Positions 20,393 to 35,006 of a stretch of DNA of 64,000 nucleotides are shown in pieces. Origin of the DNA: Byssochlamys sp. IMV 00236 (lineage: Eukaryota > Ascomycota > Eurotiomycetes > Eurotiales > Thermoascaceae); assembly GCA_001931875.2 (NCBI GenBank), contig MSJH02000623.1, positions 197,438 to 261,437 on the forward strand, given 5' to 3'. Below the pieces are notes generated by a model that had not been told where the DNA came from, searched no databases, and was given only the letters and a program-made list of their open reading frames with translations. Made by a program: the position numbers and the translations under genes. Each line of letters starts with the position of its first letter. Position 1 is the stretch's first letter.

Positions 20393-21376
20393 TCAATGGT
20401 GACTAAAAGCGCACCAATCTCTATCAGGCCATTTGTTGACTCCTAGACGCCGACGGACAAATATACTGAAACTATACATATGTATCGGCTTGTTGTCCCT
20501 TTTTGTTTCAAAGCTTGCAGTAAAGGGAAAACCTGAGAAGCTCGAACCAGCCTCAATGAAGAACTGCCTTATCCATTTCTTAGGGCTCTTGAATGGGCAT
20601 ATTGAAGTGGTTTTCACAGCCCTGCACAAGGCTTGTGGAGTCTTTTCTGGAAGTATTTTCGGTTCGAATTCATACCAGGCATGGAGATAGAGACCGCCCT
20701 TATTGGTATGAAGCAATGTAAGGATTCTCACCTTGGCCAGACGATGCTTGTCAAAGTGGCAAACGTGTGTAACGAATGGACGTTTATCAAGATGCCTCAG
20801 CGTCAGAATCTTACTATAGTAAGCTTTAAAACCATCAGGATCTTTAAGAGATCTTCTGAAATCCTCCATCAGGTGGAGCTTATTGCGGAATGTGATAGTA
20901 AGGCAAGGACAAATATCCATCTGTCCAGCGACCAGCATGCAGCCATATCGTCCATAAAGTTGTAGATTTCCAGGATATGTCTCTGAGAAAATGTATGGAG
21001 AAATAAATAACCGCAGGAAACACCTGTACCATGCCGAACGTGGGTGGAGGTTCCAACATTCATAACAATATTCCCAGCGTTCATTTCGAAGCTGGCGGAG
21101 TAGGTGTATTCTAGGACGGCTCTCTATCTCAGCATTACGGCATAATATTGGCCGTATTTCGCGTGGAAGGAGCTCACGCAGGCTTGTTCCTCGGGCCTTG
21201 AGAAAGAAGAAGTAATAAGCGTATAAATGTTTGCAGCTCAAAGATAAGCATATTTGGTCTGGTGTTGAAAGGAGATCGAAGATTATATCCAGTATCTTTG
21301 ATGGAATCTCCGTGATAAACGTTAAGTCCTGCCGTTGGAGTACGGATTTTGTTATAAAGCGACGTATCCTATCCAT
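20393..21376 (-). CDS. F-box domain protein
   Basis: A single exon of 327 residues. Residues about 20-60 contain a degenerate F-box (ITEIPSKILDIIFDLL, then SLSCKHLYAY), the SKP1-binding motif of SCF ubiquitin ligases. The middle has a Cys-rich pattern typical of a large Eurotiales family of F-box proteins (YCYECWNLHPRS; YGRYGCMLVAGQMDICPCL). There is no WD40 or leucine-rich repeat, so the target-binding part is unclassified. It probably recruits a substrate for ubiquitination, but none can be named. These families expand and decay rapidly in Aspergillus. Confidence 0.8.
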   Translation of the reverse strand: MDRIRRFITKSVLQRQDLTFITEIPSKILDIIFDLLSTPDQICLSLSCKHLYAYYFFFLKARGTSLRELLPREIRPILCRNAEIESRPRIHLLRQLRNERWEYCYECWNLHPRSAWYRCFLRLFISPYIFSETYPGNLQLYGRYGCMLVAGQMDICPCLTITFRNKLHLMEDFRRSLKDPDGFKAYYSKILTLRHLDKRPFVTHVCHFDKHRLAKVRILTLLHTNKGGLYLHAWYEFEPKILPEKTPQALCRAVKTTSICPFKSPKKWIRQFFIEAGSSFSGFPFTASFETKRDNKPIHMYSFSIFVRRRLGVNKWPDRDWCAFSHH

Positions 21377-24087
<2,711 letters not shown>

Positions 24088-24236
24088 ACGACTACGGGCC
24101 TTCTGTTAATATGAAGCCAAAGTCGTCTGCTCGTTATGTCTTATGAAGCTTATTGTAGCAAAATACCCACGAATGCAAGTCATGTATTGGAAGGTACGAA
24201 TTCACTACTGATGCTAGGCCGTCTCCTGGAATCAAT

Positions 24237-25940
24237 CTAACATGAAACACCCTTCTCCGTAGATTGGTCATTCGTCTTTCCATCGCCCCATTGGATATTA
24301 TCGTAGCCGTTAGCCCTCAGGTACTCCTTCCATTCCTCATCTACATTTCCCAGACGATTATCCAAATCTGGAATCACAAACCAAGCTATCAGCGCACCTA
24401 AAACCGCAAATCCCGATCCAATCAAGAACACAGCCTGAGTCCCGCGAAGAGAATCATCGCCCCAGCTAGCCAGAATCGGTTTGAAAACCTGCGTTCCGAT
24501 AGCAGCACCAGCTTTGCTCCACGCCGCAGCGAAACCTACCCCATGACCACGAAGAGCAGTTGGAAAACTCTCCGTCGTAGTCACAACGATGGTAGCTCCA
24601 GGCCCAACTTCACCCAACGTAAGAAAGATTCCATATAGAACGATAAAGAGAGGAAGTATTGTCTCGATTGGTCCTAATGCTCCTCCCAAGATGAAACCTA
24701 GAAGAGCTTGGAGGGTGTAGCCTAAGGCCATGGTCTTTCGTCGGCCAATTCGATCGGAGATGAGACCGCCAATGAACGCACCGGGGATGTAGAAGCAATT
24801 TATGATCGTCCCCCAGGCCATATTAAGGACAAGAGAGGATGAGGGGTTTACCCGATCCAGGATCGTGGAAGAGAATAGTCCGAAGGGGTAGGCTATCCAG
24901 TTATATCTGAACATAACTATGTGTCAGACATCTCTTGGAAACGGACGATCCTGAGATAAGTACTTACAGAAACCAAGACGCACAACATCCCAACATAGGT
25001 CGCCAGTACTTCTTCACCGCTAGTAGATACGGTACTCTTTGTTTTCTCATAGAGCTTTTCCTCTCAACCGAACTGGCCATCATCTTGTATCGGAACCAGA
25101 AGATGGATAGAGGTGGTATGACGCCTGTAGCTAGAGAGATGCGCCATACGGCATTGTAGTGCTTTATTTCCTGGTGATAGCAAAGTAGCAAGATGAGAGG
25201 TATGAGGGCTCCGAATGCCCAGCCCAGAGATGATCCTGCATCTGAGATTATGGCCATGATGATTCCTCTGCGATTGCGGGTCTTGGATTCTTCGTCTGTC
25301 GCTTCTGCGGCACCGGCGCCTGCTACGGGGTATTCTCTGTTTAAATAGTATGGTTAGATATGAGTCTCTTATATGTCGATATTTGGGACAATGTAAGTCG
25401 TCGTATGCCCAAAAAAAGAAGAAAAGGAGCATCTACTAACCCTCCAGCCCCCACTCCAGCAATTCCTCGTGCAACAATCAGCATCCAGAACATGCCCTTC
25501 TGCGTTACGCCGCTAGCACCAGCACTCAACGCTATTCCAACGACCAGAATCGAAGTCGTCAGTACCGCGCCAGCCCTGCGTCCCACTCTATCTGAAATGT
25601 ATCCGAACGAAAGCATCCCGAAAATCATACCTACCAAGAAAGAATTGGATAGCCGTGAGGCGATTGACGTGGTGAGGGAGTTTGGATAAATGACTTCCAT
25701 GACTAGCTCGACGTTACCGATGATTGAGGCGTTGAAACCGTCGGATCCGATCGCGAGGGCTGAGAAGATGATCATGAGGATGGTCGATAGCTTCGATGGC
25801 TGGTTTTTGATTTCCTGGGATACATTGTCACTCTTGCTTGGTGGTCCTTCGGATGCCATTGTGATGTTGTTCTCTGCTTCCTTCTTGGTGAGTGGATGCG
25901 ATATCTGTGTGATTTCCATTGATTCTTCTTCGATCGACAT
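24237..25940 (-). CDS. MFS transporter, Pho84/Git1-like group
   Basis: There are three exons on the minus strand: 25940-25441, 25336-24968 and 24906-24237, encoding 512 residues. A hydrophilic N-terminus of about 50 residues precedes TM1 (LSTILMIIFSALAIGSDGFN). The MFS signature GYISDRVGRRAG lies between TM2 and TM3, and ISDRIGRRKT is its counterpart in the second half. The sequence around AGVGAGGEYPVAGAGAAEAT resembles phosphate and glycerophosphodiester symporters (Pho84, Git1). Related fungal carriers move inorganic or organic anions. Its 3' end faces the sulfatase gene across 149 bp, so an organic sulfate or phosphate ester is a reasonable guess for the substrate. Confidence 0.88.
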
Positions 25941-26701
25941 GATCAGTTGAAGAGGGGGGTCCTCATACAGTGCGTGCCTTTTTCATGATTCTAACCCCTC
26001 CGACTTATGTATAAATGGTTAATCCCATCGGTAAATGCCGACATTCTTCGAGGTCATCATTCTCAGGACAGCAGGGTTGCAGATAAGATATCCCCGTCTT
26101 TAGTATATCTATAGCAGCTAATTATGCCAACGAATGCAGAGTTAAACTACCTGCGCTACCAAATTTGGATATGTTATCCTGAGGAGGATCTTTACGGTGA
26201 GACGCTTAGTAGCTAGTCTTCCAGTGGAGAGATAAGATGATCTTTTCAGTGAGATCTCTTCTGGCAAGACCCAAAGAAATGGCATATCTTCCCCTAACCG
26301 CATACGTCGTTTGTTTTCTCGCTATCTGATTAACTGGCCTCTAACCTTTTAGCAAAAGGTGATGTTTTAGAAGAACAATTGTTGGCATTTCGACCTATAC
26401 TATAACATTCAACTGCAGGGATGGCGGAGAGACCGACAGCGGGGTCTCCGCCCGCGCCAGATGGACACGCGACTCTCTCTCTCTCTCCATCCTTGACACA
26501 TACCGATGGACTACAGTTGCTTGGCATCCTACTAATACGCAGGCCAGTTTCTCGTTTATAATTACCTTGCCCTCATTAGCACTATGTTAAATTAATTAGA
26601 AGGTGCAACTGTCTGATTCTATCAGTACCTAGGTACTCTGAATGATCAATAGCTAGAGGCGACCTCTCACTGCTGTCCTCCCTTTCTCCAGCTATCGAGG
26701 G
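25941..26701. other. Divergent intergenic region, transporter and peptidase genes
   Basis: It contains the promoters of the minus-strand transporter and the plus-strand M24 peptidase. A short CT repeat occurs near 26472-26487. No gene is supported. Confidence 0.5.
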
Positions 26702-28656
26702 ATGACTTTGTCAAAACAGGGGCCAGTGTTGCCACAATTCGCGGGTAATGGTCTCCTGCAGAATAAGAGAACGAAGAACAGGTCTTCTGTCCGTGATCTA
26801 TTGCGAGTAGCAGCCACATTTCTTCTTATCGGCTTTGTTCATCGAGTTTACCAAGGAGTAAGCGTATACCCTCTCGTCTAATGATAATGCCATTCATCTT
26901 TTATCAATGAAAGTCGAAATGGCTAACACAGATCTAGACACCAATTCTGAGCTTCTCCGGAAAGTATCATGGGGCCATTGACCACTCAGTATTAAAACCA
27001 CTTTCGTCGCCAGACCTGGAGTCTTTTCAACGATGTTCAATAAAAAACCTCCTTGACACAGATCTTTACTTCCTGAAAAATATAAGCCCAGTGTCATTCT
27101 CGGAATACCAGTCTCGCAGAGACCGGTTAGCAAATGCTCTCGTAGCAGATGGCGCAGATGCTTTCTTGGTAGAACCGGGCTATACGTTCAAATATTATGC
27201 CAATGTCAGTCAGGTGGAATGGGAAGTCTGGGAGGTAAGTATTGGATACGCCATTTCATTGCATATTCATGTGCTCTAGTTGATACCCATGCAGCCGGAA
27301 GAGAGGCCGTTTGTGATGGTTGTGAGACCAGTCCTTGAGCCGGAGACCGGAAAGATCGTATCCAATACCACTTTTCTCTGCCCGTCTTTCGAGGCGGAAA
27401 GAGCTCGACTGCTGGATATGCCTTTTGCAGAGCCAATCCAGATTATTCCGTGGGAAGAGCATTGGAATCCGTACGCTACCTTGATGTCGTCTGGGATTTT
27501 TGAAGACTTGAATCACGCCCCACGGCTAATGGTCGATGAAGAGATGAGAGATTTTATCCAGAGAGGTTTCTCGAAGGAAGGCTTTGATGTTATTGGATTA
27601 GGAGGCAGGGTTGAGGCTGTCAGGCAGACCAAGTCTCAGGAAGAAATCGATATCTTGCGAGCTGTCAACACTGGGACAGTAGAGGCAGTGAGGCAAATGA
27701 GGAAGTGTCAGTTTCTTTCCAAATAGGACATTGCACTGCAGTTCTTTCAACTAACACATGCGGCACTTTAGGCCTTTATCCAGGTTTAACAGAAAACCAA
27801 ATCATGGAAGTCCTCGATAACACCATCCGAGCAGCTGGGATGGAGCCGTTCTTCGATATTGTATTATTTGGTGAGATCAGAAAGACGCAGAATAGGTATT
27901 TGGCTCACTGTTAACTGTCTTAAACAGACGAGAATGCCTCAAATCCACATGGGGGTACCAACGGGACCAAGGTTCTCGAATCAGAGTCATTTGTCTTGAT
28001 TGATGTTGGGTTCGTGAACAGATTAAAACCCCCCTTTTTACGTATACAATATCTAACCTCTATGATTCTGCAGGGCACATCTCCACGGCTACTCTTCAGA
28101 TATCTGCCGGACCTTCCTCCCGCCATTTCTCAAGAAGCCGGAACACAATGAGGATATCCCTCCTCAATTGAAGAAGAAACTAAAGGTAACCGACCTTCAT
28201 GTCTCAATATCACTCGTATGGGAGGTTAATACATTAGTTCTAGGTTTGGGATATTGTCTTTGAAGCTCAGACTGCATCGATTCATCAAATGCGAGCTGGT
28301 GCATCTGCAGCCAGTGTTGACCTAGCTGCACGAGGCGTGATCACAGATGCTGGTTATGGGGAAGCCTTTACACACCGTGTCGGGCATGGAATCGGTATAA
28401 AAGGTTAGAATATCCCTCCTGACATTGTCTAAAGACTCTCATAACTGAGACACTCCCTGCAGCGCACGAGAGCCCTTACCTTAATAAGGGAAATATACAT
28501 ACTATCCTGGAGACAGGAATGGCCTTCACGTCTGAGCCTGGAATATATTTAGTTGATGAATTCGGCGTTCGACACGAAGATATCCTCCTTGTTCAGGAGG
28601 ATTCAGACCCCATTCTTCTAACTGGGCAAAGGGCACAGGGGCCTTGGGATCCGTAG
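26702..28656 (+). CDS. Membrane-anchored M24 metallopeptidase (Xaa-Pro dipeptidase-like)
   Basis: There are eight exons: 26702-26857, 26938-27234, 27295-27706, 27772-27870, 27928-28009, 28074-28185, 28244-28403 and 28463-28656, giving 503 residues. All junctions keep frame and join conserved sequence. One transmembrane segment lies near residues 34-48 (LLRVAATFLLIGFVHRVY), preceded by basic residues, suggesting a type II membrane protein. A creatinase-like N-terminal domain follows. The pita-bread domain has all five metal ligands: Asp347 (LIDVG), Asp358 (GYSSDICRTF), His434 (HRVGHGIG), Glu464 (TSEPGIY) and Glu478 (VRHEDILL). It should be an active dinuclear-metal enzyme cleaving Xaa-Pro or related dipeptides. 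A membrane anchor is unusual for the family. The Zn2Cys6 gene starts 399 bp downstream. Confidence 0.9.
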
Positions 28657-29055
28657 GCAGTCTTCTTTGGATAGGTTTAATAATTATTATTCCTTGTTCT
28701 GTATAGACAATAATCAGCTCTTAGTGTTGGCTCGTTAGTTAGCTTTACCTACTTTCACGCAGCTAACATTATGTATTTCTTTTTTTGTTACTGTAGAAGA
28801 GAGGATAACTTAGATCTTGAAACTAGCCAACGATATTTACCCCGAGAGTAGCCCCGAATGGCCTAGCGAAAACGCCGAGAATGCGGGGAGAGTTAAGGAA
28901 CAATTGATTGATTGATTTCTTGATAGATTGATTAGACTTATCGCTGAAGCACGCGATCCATGTGGGGCACGGCCTCATCGTCTCCCCCAAGTTCCGCCCA
29001 CCGTTGACATTCGCCTGACACTTTCTGGTCGCTTATACACGATAGCGATGACATT
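28657..29055. other. Promoter region of the Zn2Cys6 gene
   Basis: Nothing coding. It contains a short ATTG/ATTGATTG repeat near 28906-28931. Confidence 0.5.
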
Positions 29056-31091
29056 ATGGAGGTATCTGATATTCTTACTTTGATTATCCAAAAAGAGAGG
29101 TTTTGCTAACTCCAATTGCTAGTCACAGGAGCCGCGGGGCATAGGCAGGTCCGGCCCCCGAAGAAAGACCGGCTGTATGACCTGTCGACGCCGCAAGGTA
29201 CGATGTGACGAAGCGAAACCGATCTGCTCACATTGCACCCGATTAAGAATTCAGTGCGTATATAATTCTCCGTCAGAGACACCGCGGCGACGAACTGCAA
29301 GACGAACTGTCCCAGCAACACACAGAGCTACGCCCGCATATACCCCTCCGACAGCACCAGGAGCAGATACAACACTTCTCGACACAGCGACGCATGAGCA
29401 CGAGCGAAGGACTGAAGGCTTGTTTCAATCTCTGGGAGGACTGGACGCATACAGCCCGAATTTCTCTGCTGGATTCGATGTACATGAGTTCATTGGGGGG
29501 ATTACGTTAGAGTTGGAGCAGAAACAACAGGGCTTGAGCGATGAGGCGCTGAACCAGGGTACTATATCAAATACACTTGTTTTCCCTTCAGAGGTATTTG
29601 GCAATGGTGGAGAGAGCTACACAAGCTCAACTGCAAATGTACCATCTTTGGTCAGTGATACGCGACGCGGCAGTTCTCCTAGTCCTTGCAATGCGAGTCC
29701 GTGTGCCGAAGCTATCGACCTGCCAACTGGAATATGGTCCTCAGCAAAGTCTGAACATGAAGAGCATCTTGTGCGACACTTCGAATCCATCGAGTCTCTC
29801 CCTGCCATTTTCGTCCCTTTGGGTGCTGAATGGAAGTTTGCGAGACCGGCGATTCTAGCACTCGCCAAGGGATTCAGCCCCTTAATGAACGCTATTTACT
29901 GCTTCTCGGAAGTTCACAAGTCACGCCAGGATGAAAGAGCATGGAGATGGGCGCCATCTTATTACGGACTCGCGAGCGCTGAGGTTCAGTCACGCATGAT
30001 GGACGATATAGACGGTAGCACTCTCAGGAAAACGTTTGCCGCTGTCTTCTTGCTTATGTTGTCTGAAGTATTATCCTTCTCACCTGTCCCTGTTTCTCTA
30101 ATAATCTACTAACCGGCGATGATAGCTGCTCTCGACTTCGGACCTTGGAAGGCCGGGTCATTCCTTCCTCCATTCGGCATATCTCTTGCTGAAGAAATTC
30201 TACTGCAGGACCAAATCGTGGAAGGGCCTTGGTCATCTCTTAGTTTCTTGGATTTCGCTATTCGATGTGAAATCTCTCATCGCAGGCAGGGAAGGAGACC
30301 CTCTCGTCGAACTGGGTGATCTATCATCCTCCGATATCGACTCCGAACAAGTGAGTCCAGTGGTGGACCAACAGATGACAGCAGCAGAAAATGATATCGA
30401 CAAATCTATATCGAGTCCGGGTTACCTAATCTACGATGCAATCGTAGGCCCCGCTTTCGCCTTTTTTGTCAAAGCCCAGCAAGTCATACGGCGTATCGTC
30501 CGTATCGACCTTCATCATCGCAGCCGCGGCACCCTGAATGACGAATTTGAGGTCCTCCAAATAGCACATAAGGTCGGAGCTGATCTGGAATCTCTCTGGA
30601 GCTCGCGACCCCCGGTGTTGGACCTTTACGATAAACCTGACGATCTCTGCGACACACTGTCTGGTTCTCTTGCTACGGAGATATGCAGGACATTCAGGCA
30701 GTATGTTGCCAACTTTCTCGCCAACTTCATCTACCTACATCGTGTGGCTTTTGCCATCTATCCACGAACAGATCGAGTAAGAAGTGCCGTGGACAAGATT
30801 ATCCGTCTGGCAACCGTTGAGCTGGGCAATTCCCGGTTCTTGCCTGTCAGCCTTCTGTGGCCTCTCTTCATTGCGGGTCTGGAAGGGACACTGCCCCAGC
30901 GTCAGTGGATCATCAACGAGATCCGGCGCATGGCTGACAGTGATAGCGAGATTACCTCGCGGCACCCTAACGCAGAAAAGGCCCTGCTGCTTCTGGGTGA
31001 GATGACGCGCCGGCAGGATGAGTCGAAAGCGTTGGCCGATTCTCGATGCGTCAGAAGAGAGATGTTTCCAGACTTCTTCATTATGATATGA
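29056..31091 (+). CDS. Zn2Cys6 transcription factor
   Basis: There are three exons: 29056-29061, 29123-30067 and 30126-31091, encoding 638 residues. The first exon holds only ATG GAG; splicing at GTATCT...CTAG gives [10 protein letters not shown]. The zinc cluster has all six cysteines, C20, C23, C30, C37, C40 and C47 (spacing C-x2-C-x6-C-x6-C-x2-C-x6-C), with the basic RRRK stretch inside. The remainder resembles the fungal-specific transcription-factor regulatory region (Fungal_trans_2 type). Neighbours are the M24 peptidase upstream and a convergent ferroportin gene 77 bp downstream; regulation of one or both is possible but not shown. Confidence 0.9.
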
Positions 31092-31168
31092 GCAGTTATG
31101 GAAAAACTTCCAGCCATCCATCCAGAGTCATGCCAGTATCGTAAAGACCAGAAAGTTCGGCTATCGTT

Positions 31169-33002
31169 TCAGAAACTGGCTTCTCTTCTGTTCCTGTGTC
31201 CGACCCGGTTCGTCCGACTTGGTGACCAGAGTTTGTCGCCACCGAGACACTTCGACGTGTGCAGCAGATGCCCTCTCTCCCTCCTTACGTATACGGCGAA
31301 ACATATTGCCGCCACTGCAACCGCGCTGTAACTGATAAGAACAGGATACTTGAACTGCTCTGGGAGAGGGAACATAATCGTGGATGCAAAAGACAGAAGC
31401 TCAAAGATATTCTGCAGCGCCATCTCCGTGGATGAAAAGCGTGCTCGTGTACCCTCATCGGTATTCTGCAACGTGGATTTGTTACTAGCTGGCCTTTGCT
31501 GACGGGAGTCATAACATACCTCCTGAACCAGAAATTGTACAGCCAGATCAAACCCCCACAGCCCTAGCCGACTCAGAGCAACTCCCAAGATGAGGCAGAG
31601 CGCAACCAGTCGAGAGCTGGGATCCAGGAACAAAAATGCCGCCGCGGATGCTGCAAGGCAGGCAAACTGGTAGTTTATGAACCACAGTCCGGACCTCACC
31701 GGTCCGATCTTGTTCATGGCTAAGGGAGCAGCCCATGTGCCTGCTAGCTCCGCTACGACAGCACCAATTCTCATACAACTTACCTCAAGAGAGCTAAATC
31801 CAGTATGCAGCAGGTATGTGACCATCTGCGCGCCAAAAGACAAGACGGTGAGGTACAGAACGCTCAATGCAAAAGAGGGGAGACACGCGGGACTGGTTAC
31901 ATATTCCCGCCATGGTTGGAGGGCGCCTTTGGTATAGGTCACTGCTCTTTGCAGGAAGCCTTCATTAACGGGATCTGGTGGTACATTGGTGTCATCAAGC
32001 GCCGAGTCGCGTCCCCGTGCAAGCTCTGGTACTGCTTTGTAGACCTTTTCAAAGTTAAATTTGCCTACCCACATACAGACAGATCTGCTTACCTGAGAAA
32101 TGGCGAGATACTCCACGAGAACTGAGGATGCATTCAGGCAGAAGACTGTCCATATAGCAGCCCTTGTGGAGAAACTGTCGACAAGTGAAATAAAGACTGG
32201 AGCAAATAACTTGCAAAAGAGATCAATCCGTCTCATTGATGCATTCAACTCTGAGATCATTCATCAGTAACTGTAATACCTTCAACAGGTTTAGATTTAG
32301 CACTAATTGGTATCTTACCTTGTCTGGGAAGACTAAGGCTATCTGAGACGACAATTACCTGTACAGAATTAGCATGGAGGATTGCCAAGCGATTCCAGCA
32401 GAGAGCAATGAACGTACCCAGTCTCTCTCCACAGCCACTGTATTCACAACAGAAGCCAACTTTTCAATGCAAGCGAGCAGAGCCGCAATTGAGAACAAAG
32501 GCAACACCACGGCCGAGTTTTTCGAGGCCAGAAGGGCAACAAAGCACAAGCAAGAGCCTGCAACAGGTACTCTCTGCCATACTAGCATCAAGTCAGCGAC
32601 ATACCTTTGAAGCGTCTATCCAGGATAACCATAAACCTTACCGATTGACTTCCTCAAAACACTAAGTCTATTCGACCGATCAACTAACGACCCCAACCAC
32701 GAAGACAAAACGATCGCAGCCAACGACCGCACCAGAGCATAGATCGAAGCGTAAAGCAACGTTGCCGGGAAAATTGAAGCGAGGAACAAAACCGCACCGA
32801 ATTCGAACATGCGCGAACTCCATGTTGAAAGGAAATGGGAAATATAGAGCCTTCTGCGCACGCCTTGAGATGGTGCGGTTCTATGGTTCGATGAAGTTTC
32901 TTCGGGATTCGTAATTAGAGGCGAAGACGAATCGTCGTAGACGACGAGGGAGTCGTCTGTGCTTGAGTGTGCCAATTCCTGTGTTTCTGTTCCTGGTGAC
33001 AT
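31169..33002 (-). CDS. Ferroportin (SLC40)-like metal exporter
   Basis: There are six exons on the minus strand: 33002-32642, 32581-32418, 32358-32319, 32250-32093, 32044-31520 and 31465-31169, giving 514 residues. Conserved ferroportin stretches are YISHFLSTWSSRMFEFGAVL (TM1), GSLVDRSNRL (between TM2 and TM3), VERDWVIVV, LNASMRRIDLFCKLFAPVFI (TM5 area) and GLWGFDLAVQFLVQE in the second half. Family members export ferrous iron or other divalent metals across the plasma or vacuolar membrane. An upstream in-frame ATG at 33047 would add 15 residues. Introns of 48 and 54 nt are multiples of three without stops, so they read through; comparison with the family shows they are introns. The Zn2Cys6 gene converges on its 3' end. 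Confidence 0.85.
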
Positions 33003-33288
33003 ATTGTCTGGTTTATAGTGTTTTATTTGATAAATATCATTTCTCATGGAGACCAGGTTCGAGAGACATCTACTTGAATCTGAATGTTCGTCGTGGGAGA
33101 TCTTTTACCTCTTAGTGGGTTTCCCGATCGTCCGCGCGTGGTACGAGGCGGCTTTTGAACCGCCCGAGGTCCATGGTTGAACTCAAGTGATTCCCTATCT
33201 AACTATGTCTTTCCAACGAAAATATCTCCGTATCTTGTCTGGTTATATTCATAAGCCTATCGAGAAGTCAGATTATAACGCCCTTTTG

Positions 33289-33885
33289 CTACGACAAACT
33301 CTCCGCTCTGTTCTTCAAATCGCCCGCCTGGACCTCAAATGCATTCACGAGTTGTTTCCCCAACGTCATCTCAACAGCTACTCCTCCAAGAACCTGATAA
33401 TACGTCTCCCAACTATTATACCACGCCGTGTTTTCATCAACAGACACAACCTGGGACACATGCTCAGCAAGCACAAGCGCCGGTGCCGGGCTATCATAGC
33501 GCCAAACGGCAGTGGTCTCTTGGTCCGAGAGACTAGTAATGATCTCGTAGCTCGTAGCCTTGACGTCCGTGGGTGGGAAGAGGCCCGCATTGGTAAAGCG
33601 CATGTGCGACCCCGGCTGGTAGGGAGGCGGGGTGAGCAGCTTAACGTCTATCACAAAGGTATTCCATGAATGGTAATTGTCGAAATCAGTGAGGATGCTG
33701 TAGACGAGAGAAGCTGGTGCGTGGATGGTCGTGTTGGCACAGGCAGTGAATATCGCGTTTTCTGTGCCATAACTGGGGGTGGAGAGAATTGGGCAGCCGC
33801 TTTCGGCTTCGCCGGCAGATGTGAGAGAGGCAGAAAGGGTGACGATAACGAGCAGAAAGATGATACTTGATAAAGATTTCATCAT
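33289..33885 (-). CDS. Secreted START/SRPBCC-fold protein
   Basis: A single exon of 198 residues. A signal peptide covers about residues 1-24 (two Met, Lys, then a Leu/Ile/Val-rich core ending ASLTSAG). The mature part has the SRPBCC pattern: HAPASLVYSILTDFDNYHSWNTFV, a central PGSHMRFTNAG strand, and a long C-terminal helix (LGKQLVNAFEVQAGDLKN). Related proteins are annotated polyketide cyclase/dehydrase or lipid-transfer-like and bind small hydrophobic ligands. A secreted version is uncommon. The ligand is unknown. Confidence 0.8.
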   Translation of the reverse strand: MMKSLSSIIFLLVIVTLSASLTSAGEAESGCPILSTPSYGTENAIFTACANTTIHAPASLVYSILTDFDNYHSWNTFVIDVKLLTPPPYQPGSHMRFTNAGLFPPTDVKATSYEIITSLSDQETTAVWRYDSPAPALVLAEHVSQVVSVDENTAWYNSWETYYQVLGGVAVEMTLGKQLVNAFEVQAGDLKNRAESLS

Positions 33886-35006
33886 TGTGTACGATGTTTC
33901 ATCATCTCTGGGTATACCTATTGCTTTTCCCCTCTTCTTCTTCGGGGTTGGCCGCGTAGATATGTTTCAAGAGGAAAAGAAGACGTTTAAAAAGAGCCCT
34001 CATTGTGTTGAAACAGAAACAGCCTTGGCGGAGCTCAGCCTCATAGTTACTGGCGGCTGTTTAACTAACTTGCAGGGGTGTCTTTAACTAAACTCTAGGC
34101 CTCTTTAACTAGGATTGTCCTGATCACGTGTACAGAGCCGCAGACCAACTAATCCCTTCCCGATTAGGAACGTCCCCTCGTGGGGGCCATAAGGGACGTC
34201 CGTCTCTTTCCATCGCTCACCTTTGAATAATGATCAAAAGATGTGATGTTCATGTCCATGCTATGGCACTGGATAGAGCTACAAACAGTCCTATTCTACA
34301 GACAGAACTAACCAACGACCGCACAGGAATGCTACAAAACTCCAATCATCAGAGGCAGCTACACAGTGTGCTAACCAGTTCATCCCGAAGAGCCTGGGCT
34401 AAAACCTCGTCTCCAGTATGGGCCAGCTAACTAGCTCTAACTTAAGCATCATCCTCCTGCGGGTGCATAATTAGACAATGTATTGACTTGGATATTAGGC
34501 TCTGCAATCAGCTATCGTAGCGATATGACGCCTACCCTCGCACATTACATGCTAGGCAGTACGGAGGCATCGAGACAAAAACTTCAGATGATCATACGCG
34601 CGGGGCAGGACAGTGATCAGACTATACTGCGACGATCTGTGCTCATCTGAAGCGTATACTAATTTATGGCTTGGCCCGCGTCTGCATCAGAGAGGAAGGG
34701 ATTGACAACTCAGAGGGGCCTAATTGAAGTCAAGCGAACTTTGATGACCATGAGGCTGAGTGTGAGGCTCAGTGCACCAGACTCCGTGGATTAATATTAA
34801 TATTTCAACTTTTGTACCTTTACAGCGTTGTTGGCTTTTAACTGCAAATTCTATACTTTCCCTCCCTGTTTACAACAACCCTCCTCTGTCTGGGTCCTTT
34901 TTGTCCCTGATCAGGGTTATACAACTTGATAAATGTGTGTCGATTTCTCAATTCTGCAAGGAAATAATTATTGATATTACTCTCCACTGCATTTAACAGT
35001 ATCATC
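33886..35006. other. Intergenic region
   Basis: It contains the promoters of the SRPBCC gene (minus) and the DUF3176 gene (plus). Near 34170-34202 two GGGACGTCC-like segments flank a GGGGG stretch. Short frames here have no recognisable features. Confidence 0.5.
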
